Assembly: GCA_927798255.1 (NCBI GenBank)
Contig: CAKMMH010000115.1
Span: forward strand, 1-6,116
DNA: 6,116 nt
Source of the DNA: an uncultured bacterium
Lineage (GTDB): Bacteria; Bdellovibrionota_C; UBA2361; CAKMMH01
Reading direction: 5' to 3'
Below, one piece after another: positions 1 through 5,317 of this stretch. The notes under the pieces are model-generated. The model was not told where the DNA came from. It ran no database searches and was given only the letters and a program-made list of their open reading frames with translations. Position 1 is the stretch's first letter, and each line of letters starts with the position of its first letter. The position numbers were made by a program, and so were the translations under genes.

Positions 1-2
1 TC

Positions 3-362
3 AGACTCTCTATGAAAACACCAAAGACTTTTATTTATGTATTATTTATATCTATTTTTATTTGGACTTTTGAAGCCTTAATATTTTACTACGGACTTGT
101 GATTTTTGATTTACCAAAATCATTTCATTTAGCATGCTTTGTTTTAGGGACTGTAAATTTAGCAGCACTTGTTCCTAGTAGCCCAGGTGCAGTTGGACTT
201 TTTGAAGGGACAGCTATTAAAACATTAGAAATTTTTGGTGTTAGCATGCCACTTGCGCTTGCATATTCAAGCGTTGTTCATGCATGCCAACTTATTCCTG
301 TTATTTTTATAGGAATCGGATTTATGAAATATTTTGGCCTTAAAAGCTTAAAAATTAGTTAA
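3..362 (+). CDS. C-terminal part of an LPG-synthase-TM / UPF0104 family membrane protein (5' end outside window)
   Basis: The reading frame is open to the left edge, and residues before the first ATG (position 12) continue in frame, so the gene is cut by the window; ATG 12 is an internal methionine. Counting from it, a hydrophobic helix lies at about residues 9-30, another at 39-54, then the family hallmark P-x-S-P-G-A-x-G-x-x-E at 55-65, and a last membrane segment at about 82-105 ending in a short charged tail. The SPG...E motif near the C-terminus is typical of the membrane domain shared by lysylphosphatidylglycerol synthases and UPF0104 proteins (PF03706), which usually span over 300 residues. 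Members modify or move lipids in the inner membrane; the substrate here cannot be told. manA follows after a short gap on the same strand, so the two may be cotranscribed. Confidence 0.8.
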   Translation, partial: RLSMKTPKTFIYVLFISIFIWTFEALIFYYGLVIFDLPKSFHLACFVLGTVNLAALVPSSPGAVGLFEGTAIKTLEIFGVSMPLALAYSSVVHACQLIPVIFIGIGFMKYFGLKSLKIS

Positions 363-385
363 ATTAATACTATAATTGATATAAT
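348..385 (+). promoter_or_regulatory. Possible sigma70-type promoter ahead of manA
   Basis: Two perfect TATAAT hexamers occur at 371-376 and 380-385, in the gap after the UPF0104-like gene. A TTAAAA at 348-353 lies 17 bases before the first and matches four of six positions of the -35 consensus; no good -35 is seen for the second. In DNA this AT-rich such matches arise by chance, so this is a weak call. If real, manA can be transcribed independently of the upstream gene. Confidence 0.25.
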
Positions 386-440
386 AAAACTAAATATAAA
401 ATAAAAAGCGAAAGATAATTTGAAGTTGTTTAATGATATA

Positions 441-1619
441 ATGAAGAATAGTATAATAAGTTTTACGCCATCATATCAAAATTATCTTTGGGGAAAATTA
501 CCTCAAGATTCTCTTGTGTGTCGCTACTTAGATAAACAAGAAATTTTAGAAGATGTTCCTTACGCAGAGCTTTGGCTTGGAGCGCATCCTAAAGCCTCTG
601 GGATTATTGACGGTTCTTTATCTCTTAATAAACATATAAACGATAATGTTGTGTCTTGTCTTGGTGATTCTTTAGAACTTTTTGGTGCAGAGCTTCCATT
701 TTTATTAAAGATATTATCAATAAATCGCCCACTGTCTATTCAAGCTCATCCTGATAAAGAACTTGCCGAAATTTTACACAGCCAGCGTCCAGATATTTAT
801 CCAGATAATAATCATAAGCCTGAAATGGCAGTAGCACTTAGCACGCTTGATTTACTTGTTGGGTTTAAAGACCCAAAAGAAATTTTAAGTAATATGGAAG
901 AATATCCAGCTATAAAGATTGCAGCTGATTATGTAGACCCGACAAAAGATTTGAAATTATTTTTTAAGAATATAATGGATTACCCCAAACTTGGACTTCC
1001 TAGCTTATTTAATTCAATTAAAAGAAAATTGATTTCTAAAGATGCATCAAAATTAAAAATTGAAGAACAATATTTTTTAAAAACTTACAAAGAAGATTTC
1101 CCTGATGGCGACCATGGACTTTTCGGATTTTTTATTTTGCAATTTATTAGACTTCAAAAAGGTGAGGCAATAGAAATTAAAGAAAATACTCCTCATTGTT
1201 ATCTGTATGGAGATCTTGTGGAATGTATGGCAAATTCTGACAATGTTGTAAGAGCAGGACTTACGGGAAAGTATTGTGACGCAGATGTATTAATAAAAAT
1301 GTTAAACTATGAAAATCAACTTCAAAAATTATTAACTAAAATAATTAAAATAGATAATTTAAAGATAACTGAATTTTTAACATCGTATAAAGAATTTAAA
1401 CTAATAAATATAACAGGCTCATCGATGAATTATGAATTTTGTACTCGAAATAGGCCATGCATTATATTTAATCTTGAAGGGGCATTAGAATATTATACTG
1501 ATAATTTAAAGATAACGACATGTCCTATAACAAAGGCACTTTTTGTACCCGCATCTACAAGTAATATAAATTTAAAACTAAGCGATGCAAATTTATTTAT
1601 TGCATCGCCAAATTTTTAA
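441..1619 (+). CDS. manA: Mannose-6-phosphate isomerase, class I (phosphomannose isomerase)
   Basis: Zinc enzyme interconverting fructose-6-phosphate and mannose-6-phosphate in the cytoplasm; it supplies mannose units for GDP-mannose or lets the cell use mannose. With ATG 441 as start the protein has 392 residues. The N-terminal Q-N-Y-L-W-G block ends at about residue 18. The zinc ligands are visible: Q101 and H103 in S-I-Q-A-H-P, E128 in N-H-K-P-E-M, and H252 in T-P-H-C-Y-L-Y-G-D. The catalytic arginine is R271 in S-D-N-V-V-R-A-G-L-T. The strings H-K-P-E-M, V-E-C-M-A-N-S-D-N-V-V-R-A-G-L-T and the length match the eukaryote-like class I type. A TTG at 420 would add seven residues, but the distance from ATG 441 to the W-G motif fits known family members better; neither start has a clear Shine-Dalgarno. 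The gene converges with the S1 protease gene, with five bases between the stops. Confidence 0.95.
   Translation: MKNSIISFTPSYQNYLWGKLPQDSLVCRYLDKQEILEDVPYAELWLGAHPKASGIIDGSLSLNKHINDNVVSCLGDSLELFGAELPFLLKILSINRPLSIQAHPDKELAEILHSQRPDIYPDNNHKPEMAVALSTLDLLVGFKDPKEILSNMEEYPAIKIAADYVDPTKDLKLFFKNIMDYPKLGLPSLFNSIKRKLISKDASKLKIEEQYFLKTYKEDFPDGDHGLFGFFILQFIRLQKGEAIEIKENTPHCYLYGDLVECMANSDNVVRAGLTGKYCDADVLIKMLNYENQLQKLLTKIIKIDNLKITEFLTSYKEFKLINITGSSMNYEFCTRNRPCIIFNLEGALEYYTDNLKITTCPITKALFVPASTSNINLKLSDANLFIASPNF
1582..1617 (+). terminator. Intrinsic terminator embedded in the 3' end of manA
   Basis: A perfect nine-base inverted repeat (GCGATGCAA at 1582-1590, TTGCATCGC at 1600-1608) encloses a nine-base loop and is followed by five Ts at 1613-1617. 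The whole structure lies inside the last codons of manA and ends at its stop codon. The same stem sits 17 bases past the stop of the convergent protease gene, so it could also stop minus-strand transcripts, although the T tract on that side is poor. Confidence 0.75.
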
Positions 1620-1624
1620 AAATT

Positions 1625-2554
1625 TTACATTGTACTAATACTTGCATACTTCTTGATAAAAGAAAGATTTTCACTTCTTGATAATAATGGGAAGAATGTA
1701 TAATCTCCATCTTTACATTCTAACGTAACAGTACCAAATGAAGTAATCGCAGCAATAGCAGCAACACCTTCAACTTTCACTACCGCAGGCCCCCCTGAGT
1801 CACCATAACAAGCATTTGTCTTTGTCGTATCATATCCTGCGACTAACCATATAGGTGTATTATGTGATACCTTCATATATGCTGCCTTTAATGTTCCCGA
1901 AGCTTCATTTTCATCACGACCATAACCATATGTCATTATTGTTGAACCAGCTTCAGGGATTTTACTAGTAAGGATAGCAACTGGTGCAATATTAGAAACA
2001 TTATTTTTTAATTTAACAATAGCAACATCTAATCCCTCATCTACATTAAAATTATCTTGTACGTAATATTCAGAGGTATCAAGTTCTTCACCACCAGAAA
2101 CGACAACTACTTTTGTAATAAATTCACCATACTTTAAATCTTTAAAACAATGACCTGCTGTAAGCACTGCCTTTGAATCAATTAATGTCCCAGAACAAAG
2201 ATATATATCATTTTGATTTGTATGTATTAAAACTTTCATTACAGGACTTCCAGTAGATGAACATGCAACACCATTTATAATTTTTGTAGATTTGTTCTTT
2301 ATAGCTCCGCAAATATCCTTGCTAGTATCATCATCGTCGTCATCATCATCATCATCGGGGTTATCCGGATCATCACCTTGTCCACCAGCACCAGTTTCAC
2401 CACTAGGTAAATTGTTAGGTGGAATAACGTTATAACTTGTATCATCAAAAAATCCACTTTGATCAAATTGATTTCCCGAACTATTTCCATTACATGATGA
2501 AACTATAAAAGCAATTATTACAAATAAAATTATTCCAAAAATTTTTATCTTCAT
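1625..2554 (-). CDS. Lipid-anchored trypsin-fold (S1 family) serine protease precursor
   Basis: Secreted serine endopeptidase of 309 residues. Residues 1-20 form a lipoprotein signal (basic start, hydrophobic core, V-S-S before C21), so C21 should be lipidated by signal peptidase II; N22 would not act as an E. coli-type inner-membrane retention signal. Residues 22-80 are a low-complexity Ser/Gly/Asn linker ending in ten aspartates (67-76). The protease domain begins with K-I-I-N-G at 91-95, a zymogen-type activation site. The triad is H135 (T-A-G-H-C), D176 (L-D-V-A-I-V) and S253 (G-D-S-G-G-P). C120-C136 and C249-C280 match conserved S1 disulfides. The position equivalent to trypsin Asp189 is N247, so cleavage after Lys/Arg cannot be assumed. 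C82 and C98 flank the activation site and may bond. An AGAAGGAA ribosome site lies seven bases upstream of the ATG. The gene has its own upstream region, behind the M42 terminator. The natural target is unknown. Confidence 0.9.
   Translation of the reverse strand: MKIKIFGIILFVIIAFIVSSCNGNSSGNQFDQSGFFDDTSYNVIPPNNLPSGETGAGGQGDDPDNPDDDDDDDDDDTSKDICGAIKNKSTKIINGVACSSTGSPVMKVLIHTNQNDIYLCSGTLIDSKAVLTAGHCFKDLKYGEFITKVVVVSGGEELDTSEYYVQDNFNVDEGLDVAIVKLKNNVSNIAPVAILTSKIPEAGSTIMTYGYGRDENEASGTLKAAYMKVSHNTPIWLVAGYDTTKTNACYGDSGGPAVVKVEGVAAIAAITSFGTVTLECKDGDYTFFPLLSRSENLSFIKKYASISTM
2327..2356 (-). repeat. Trinucleotide tract encoding ten consecutive aspartates
   Basis: Ten codons, eight GAT and two adjacent GAC on the coding strand, form an uninterrupted Asp run in the linker of the S1 protease lipoprotein. 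More acidic residues precede it. It is a simple-sequence tract that could expand or contract by slippage in units of one codon without breaking the frame. Confidence 0.9.
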
Positions 2555-2561
2555 TTTAATA

Positions 2562-2569
2562 TTCCTTCT
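2562..2569 (-). promoter_or_regulatory. Ribosome binding site of the S1 protease gene
   Basis: On the minus strand AGAAGGAA ends seven bases before the ATG at 2554. This is the clearest Shine-Dalgarno in the window next to that of the M42 gene, and it supports the annotated start, which also places the lipoprotein signal correctly. Confidence 0.7.
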
Positions 2570-2598
2570 CTTTATCCAGTAAGCACCTAATTTATTTG

Positions 2599-2626
2599 AT
2601 GATACAATATTTCTAGAAGATTTAAA
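2599..2626 (-). promoter_or_regulatory. Possible promoter of the S1 protease gene
   Basis: On the minus strand, TTTAAA (2621-2626, four of six matches to -35) lies 16 bases before TATCAT (2599-2604, five of six matches to -10). Transcription would begin near 2592, about 38 bases before the start codon. The same nine bases (ATGATACAA on the plus strand) recur at the equivalent place ahead of the M42 gene. AT-rich background keeps confidence low. Confidence 0.3.
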
Positions 2627-2670
2627 TTTTTAATGAGTAATTTTTACTACAGAAAATCAAGTAGTTATAA

Positions 2671-2722
2671 TACTAAAATAGGGCAAGAAAAAAGAAATGT
2701 TCTTTTTTACCTCGCCCTATTT
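2671..2722 (-). terminator. Strong hairpin terminator of the M42 peptidase gene
   Basis: Bases 2676-2687 and 2711-2722 pair as a 12-bp outer stem, then, past a two-base bulge (2709-2710), 2688-2696 pairs with 2700-2708 in nine more pairs around a three-base loop. On the minus strand base 2713 against 2685 is a G-U wobble, which is an A/C mismatch on the plus strand, so the minus transcript folds better. The minus-strand sequence then continues TTTTAGTATT, a modest T-rich tail. The hairpin starts 25 bases past the M42 stop codon and separates that gene from the protease gene. Confidence 0.8.
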
Positions 2723-2747
2723 AAAAATTGAATTCATTAAAATATTT

Positions 2748-3812
2748 TTATCTAACTACAAAATCACTTTTAGAAGTTAGAGTCTTAACAAACTCTGCAA
2801 TCCATTTTGAAATTGTCTCTAAGTCTTTTAAATGACAAACTTCAACTTGAGTGTGCATGTATCTATTAGGAACACTAATACTTGCTGAAGCTATTCCACT
2901 TCTTGAAACTTGCATAGCACGCGTATCATTTCCCATAACATTAGGAGCAATATCCTTTTGATAAGGGATTTTATACTTATTTGCAGTTTGTAAAAGCTTT
3001 TCATATAAAACTGGATTACAAAGTGCGCCTTTAGCAATAGCGCCACCTTTTCCAAGCTCAATTTGAGGAATTTTCTTTTCGTTATATCCTGGGTTGTCAG
3101 TAGAAAAAGTAACATCAACACATATTCCAACAAATGGATCTATTCCAAAAGCAGAAGTTTGTGCGCCTCTTGTCCCGATTTCTTCTTGAACTGTACTTAC
3201 TGCACAAAGTCCAACTTTCAAATTTGATTTAGCACATAACCTTAAAGCTTCCATTACACAGAACACACCAACTTTATCGTCAAGCGCTGGGCTAGAAATA
3301 TATCCATTCTTAAGCTCAGTAACCCCTAATCTATATGTAACATAGTCACCTATTTCTACGAATTTTTCAGCATCTTTTTGGTTTTTTGCACCAATATCGA
3401 TAAAACAATCTGCGATATCCACTTTCATAGCTTTTCTTTCTTCTGCTTTTTGCTTGTGAATTGGTTTTCGCCCAAAGACTCCTTGGACTTCACCCTTTTT
3501 ACCATAAATTGTTACGTAAGCTCCTGGAGCTACACTTGCATCAATTCCACCAACAGAAGTTACATAAATAAAGCCATCAGGTGAAATATAACTTACCATA
3601 AATCCTATTTGATCACAGTGCCCGGCAAGCATTACCTTTTTTTCAGCATTTGGATTAAGTGTACAAATTAAATTACCATTAACATCACTTTCTATAGTAT
3701 CTGCGTATTTTTCCATTCTCTTTCTTACTACGCGTTGCACAGGTGCTTCATTTCCTGTAGGAGAAGGAGTATTCAAAATTTCAAATAAAAAATCTTTAGA
3801 TTCTTGTTCCAT
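2748..3812 (-). CDS. M42 family metallopeptidase (glutamyl aminopeptidase / FrvX / TET-like)
   Basis: Cytoplasmic co-catalytic metal aminopeptidase of 354 residues, close to the usual family length; relatives assemble into large tetrahedral complexes that trim peptides left by the proteasome or other proteases. From the ATG at 3812, metal ligands are H65 (A-G-H-C-D), D178 (S-P-A-L-D-D-K), E211 and D233 (C-V-D-V-T), and H320 (M-H-T-Q-V-E). E210 in V-Q-E-E-I-G is the general base. The insert between D67 and D178 corresponds to the second domain used for oligomerisation. The common H-x-D-E-I-G is H-C-D-Q-I-G here, a variant found in part of the family. A TTG at 3821 would add three residues, but the GAGG at 3823-3826 lies one base from it and ten from the ATG, so the ATG is chosen. 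A terminator follows the gene. True substrate preference is not predictable. Confidence 0.93.
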   Translation of the reverse strand: MEQESKDFLFEILNTPSPTGNEAPVQRVVRKRMEKYADTIESDVNGNLICTLNPNAEKKVMLAGHCDQIGFMVSYISPDGFIYVTSVGGIDASVAPGAYVTIYGKKGEVQGVFGRKPIHKQKAEERKAMKVDIADCFIDIGAKNQKDAEKFVEIGDYVTYRLGVTELKNGYISSPALDDKVGVFCVMEALRLCAKSNLKVGLCAVSTVQEEIGTRGAQTSAFGIDPFVGICVDVTFSTDNPGYNEKKIPQIELGKGGAIAKGALCNPVLYEKLLQTANKYKIPYQKDIAPNVMGNDTRAMQVSRSGIASASISVPNRYMHTQVEVCHLKDLETISKWIAEFVKTLTSKSDFVVR

Positions 3813-3822
3813 GTTCTTCAAA

Positions 3823-3826
3823 CCTC
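3823..3826 (-). promoter_or_regulatory. Ribosome binding site that decides the M42 start
   Basis: GAGG on the minus strand sits ten bases before the ATG at 3812 but only one base before the in-frame TTG at 3821. Ribosome spacing therefore favours ATG 3812 and makes the TTG an unlikely start. Confidence 0.6.
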
Positions 3827-3858
3827 AATAAAAATTAATAAAAAACTACTCTAACTAT

Positions 3859-3886
3859 ATGATACAAAAAATATAAAAAAGTATCA
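3859..3886 (-). promoter_or_regulatory. Candidate promoter/operator of the M42 gene: inverted repeat TGATAC-N15-GTATCA
   Basis: The half-sites TGATAC (3860-3865) and GTATCA (3881-3886) are perfect inverted copies starting 21 bases apart, two helical turns, with a pure A/T spacer. The inner half-site overlaps a TATCAT hexamer (minus strand, 3859-3864) that could be the -10 box about 47 bases before the M42 ATG. No good -35 is seen at standard spacing. It may be a dimeric repressor site or a chance palindrome. Confidence 0.3.
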
Positions 3887-3888
3887 GT

Positions 3889-4041
3889 AAAAAAATTTAA
3901 ATATTTAACAGATTTTCTTCTAATGTTAGAGTTAATCAGCAGTCAGCAAATCCGCTACTAGGTACCCGAAACCTACTTTCCCGTTTCCAGCCATCTAAAA
4001 CCTGAAACTACAGCGGTTTTCCAAATTTCTACGACCATTAA
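3889..4041 (-). ncRNA. Candidate structured RNA (small RNA or M42 leader element), family not recognised
   Basis: Bases 3936-4035 contain 46 G/C in 100, far above the flanks, and no reading frame of note. On the minus strand the block folds as a three-way junction. P1 is CCGCT (4016-4012) with AGCGG (3956-3952). P2 is GTTTCAG (4008-4002) with CTGGAAAC (3990-3983), one G bulged and an 11-base loop. P3 is TAGGT (3975-3971) with ACCTA (3963-3959) and a seven-base loop. P1 may be lengthened by AAA/TTT and by outer AAAT/ATTT, GGTC/GACT and TTAAT/ATTAA pairs. A TATAAT lies just upstream and a T7 tract (3889-3895) closes the region, giving a transcript near 150 bases. It does not look like 6S, SRP, tmRNA, RNase P or the common riboswitches. 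Since the M42 start is about 75 bases further on, it could also be a regulatory leader. Confidence 0.4.
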
Positions 4042-4047
4042 TAACTT

Positions 4048-4053
4048 ATTATA
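4048..4053 (-). promoter_or_regulatory. TATAAT -10 hexamer ahead of the structured RNA candidate
   Basis: A perfect -10 hexamer on the minus strand, positioned so that transcription would start near 4041, at the outer edge of the predicted fold. No recognisable -35 lies 16-18 bases upstream. The preceding bases hold a direct repeat of CTGTTA (plus strand 4054-4059 and 4063-4068, three bases apart), of unknown meaning. Confidence 0.3.
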
Positions 4054-4070
4054 CTGTTACCTCTGTTAGC

Positions 4071-5273
4071 TTAATTTTCTACTGTTTCATTTAGAGCTTG
4101 CGTAATACTTTCAGAATTATCAAAAGTAAAATACTTATATATATTAGATACCAACAATCCAAAAATTGAAAAAGAAAAAATTGTTGCTGGATACATCCAA
4201 AGTAGCCCGACATATGATGAATTTGGAGTTTCAAAAACAGAAGATATTATAACCAATATATATGAAACAAATGACATTAAAAAAAGTGCATAAAATTGTC
4301 TTTGATGTACTCTCATAATTTTATAATAAAATATAAATGATAATAAACTTATAACAAAAAAAACTATTAACATTGTAAGACATGATATATGAGGATAAAC
4401 ATTAATTTTGTTAAGAATAAACAATAAAGCTTGTTTTATACCTGTCTCTTTAAAACTTAAGTTAAATGAAATGTTATTTATTAAATTATTTATAGAATCA
4501 AAAAAAGAAACTTTATTAAAAATGGAATCAATCCCTACTTGTGAAATGCTAAGACCAAAAAATGAAAAAATCATTACCTTTAAAAAAGAAAAAATTCTAT
4601 TTAAAGCAAATCTTTTTTCCCATTTATAATAAAATCCATGATAAAAAGAAATTAACAGTGTAGTAAAAATAATAAAAAATATACTTCTATAAGAAATACT
4701 AAGTCTAAAAACTATCGCTAAAAATAAACAAAAAGTAATTTGTTTTTGAAGATAAGTCTTTTTTAACCTTTCTACTATTAGTAAGAAAGATAAAAGAGTC
4801 CCCGGAAGTAAAATTGAAAAGACATTAATTGTAACTAGATTAGATAAAGTGGCATAATAAGGACTTAACAATATAGAAAGTCCAGCAAAAAATGCCGCAC
4901 AAAACGAAAACTCAATATTTAACCAAATTAATAAAAATGAAAAAGTTAAAATTAATAATACAATATTAATTTTCTCTAACAGCTCTCTTAATAAAACTTT
5001 ATTATTAATTTTTAATGCACTTCTTAAAGCATTTATAAAAATTCCACTTAAAGCACAATTATAAAATTTGTCAGTTTTTTTCCTGAATAAACTTCTATCT
5101 TTATGATTATCAAATGATGATATTTCACTAACAAATTGATCATTTGCATATTTTACTTTTAAAATATCATCATTACTCTTAATTTTTAATGTGTTATAAG
5201 TAAAAGAGTTATATGCTAAAAAAATAAATAATACCAAGAAACTGATTTTTATTATCTTTAAAAGTGCATTCAT
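4071..5273 (-). CDS. Multi-pass integral membrane protein of unknown function
   Basis: A 400-residue protein I do not recognise. Hydrophobic segments lie at about residues 7-25, 103-118, 122-140, 145-166, 179-190, 196-212, 228-246, 298-316, 327-347 and 355-377, so nine or ten membrane spans. A 75-residue polar loop (26-100) after the first span is rich in Lys, Asp and Asn and contains D35-D36; a second loop covers about 247-297. A long first loop carrying acidic residues is reminiscent of GT-C glycosyltransferases that use lipid-linked sugars, but no family motif is secure, so this is only a suggestion. The composition is extreme (Phe, Ile, Leu, Lys, Asn, Ser), and some 60-base stretches are 12-20% GC. 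The ATG at 5273 has no Shine-Dalgarno and an in-frame stop lies shortly upstream (5295-5297). The gene follows sufD by 44 bases on the same strand, separated by a mini-ORF and T8 tract. No clear terminator follows it before the structured block. Confidence 0.8.
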   Translation of the reverse strand: MNALLKIIKISFLVLFIFLAYNSFTYNTLKIKSNDDILKVKYANDQFVSEISSFDNHKDRSLFRKKTDKFYNCALSGIFINALRSALKINNKVLLRELLEKINIVLLILTFSFLLIWLNIEFSFCAAFFAGLSILLSPYYATLSNLVTINVFSILLPGTLLSFLLIVERLKKTYLQKQITFCLFLAIVFRLSISYRSIFFIIFTTLLISFYHGFYYKWEKRFALNRIFSFLKVMIFSFFGLSISQVGIDSIFNKVSFFDSINNLINNISFNLSFKETGIKQALLFILNKINVYPHISCLTMLIVFFVISLLSFIFYYKIMRVHQRQFYALFLMSFVSYILVIISSVFETPNSSYVGLLWMYPATIFSFSIFGLLVSNIYKYFTFDNSESITQALNETVEN

Positions 5274-5274
5274 T

Positions 5275-5305
5275 AAAAAAAACTTTATAAGATATTATTC
5301 TTTAA
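5275..5305 (-). terminator. Weak hairpin with T8 tract between sufD and the membrane gene (terminator or attenuator)
   Basis: On the minus strand TTAAAGA pairs with TCTT-A-TAA (seven pairs, one bulged A) around ATAATA, and is followed by AG and eight Ts (5282-5275). The layout is that of an intrinsic terminator but the stem has a single G-C pair, so it would be weak. It ends one base before the next gene's ATG. Confidence 0.35.
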
Positions 5306-5308
5306 CAT
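5285..5308 (-). CDS. Possible seven-codon leader mini-ORF (MLKNNIL)
   Basis: Right after the sufD stop, an AAGG (5314-5317) lies five bases before an ATG at 5308 that opens a seven-residue frame ending in TAA at 5285-5287. It overlaps the hairpin preceding the T8 tract. The next gene's ATG is 11 bases further on and lacks its own ribosome site, so ribosomes ending here might re-initiate there. So short a frame may be chance. Confidence 0.25.
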   Translation of the reverse strand: MLKNNIL

Positions 5309-5317
5309 TACTACCTT

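Noticed and set aside
131..288. Three GCATGC palindromes in the UPF0104-like fragment
   Set aside because: They lie in coding sequence, each explained by Ala-Cys, Ser-Met-Pro or His-Ala-Cys codons, with no regular spacing or flanking symmetry.
2299..2490. 63-residue minus-strand frame inside the protease gene
   Set aside because: It is an out-of-frame shadow of the linker coding region with low-complexity Met/Ile output from the Asp tract and no ribosome site or family.
2611..2618. TTCTAGAA palindrome upstream of the protease gene
   Set aside because: A perfect eight-base palindrome, but single, AT-rich and without a second copy nearby; too weak to call an operator.
2891..3133. 80-residue minus-strand frame inside the M42 gene
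   Set aside because: Overlaps the catalytic part of a well-supported gene in another frame; no recognisable features.
3378..3584. 68-residue plus-strand frame opposite the M42 gene
   Set aside because: Antisense shadow of a conserved enzyme, Ser/Phe/Cys-rich as expected from reverse reading, with no supporting signals.
3961..3966. GGTACC palindrome in the structured block
   Set aside because: A single six-base palindrome; it overlaps the proposed P3 helix and needs no separate explanation.
3990..4003. Resemblance of GTTTTAGA on the minus strand to a Cas9-type CRISPR repeat
   Set aside because: Only eight bases, no repeated units and no cas gene; it is the loop of the proposed P2 helix.
3901..4070. 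Integron attC site or attachment site
   Set aside because: GTTAG-like strings occur at both ends, but they do not form the required paired R'/R'' and L'/L'' core sites, and there is no integrase or cassette array.
4408..4629. 73-residue plus-strand frame opposite the membrane protein gene
   Set aside because: Antisense shadow; the Lys-rich composition is explained by the complementary Phe codons of the membrane segments.
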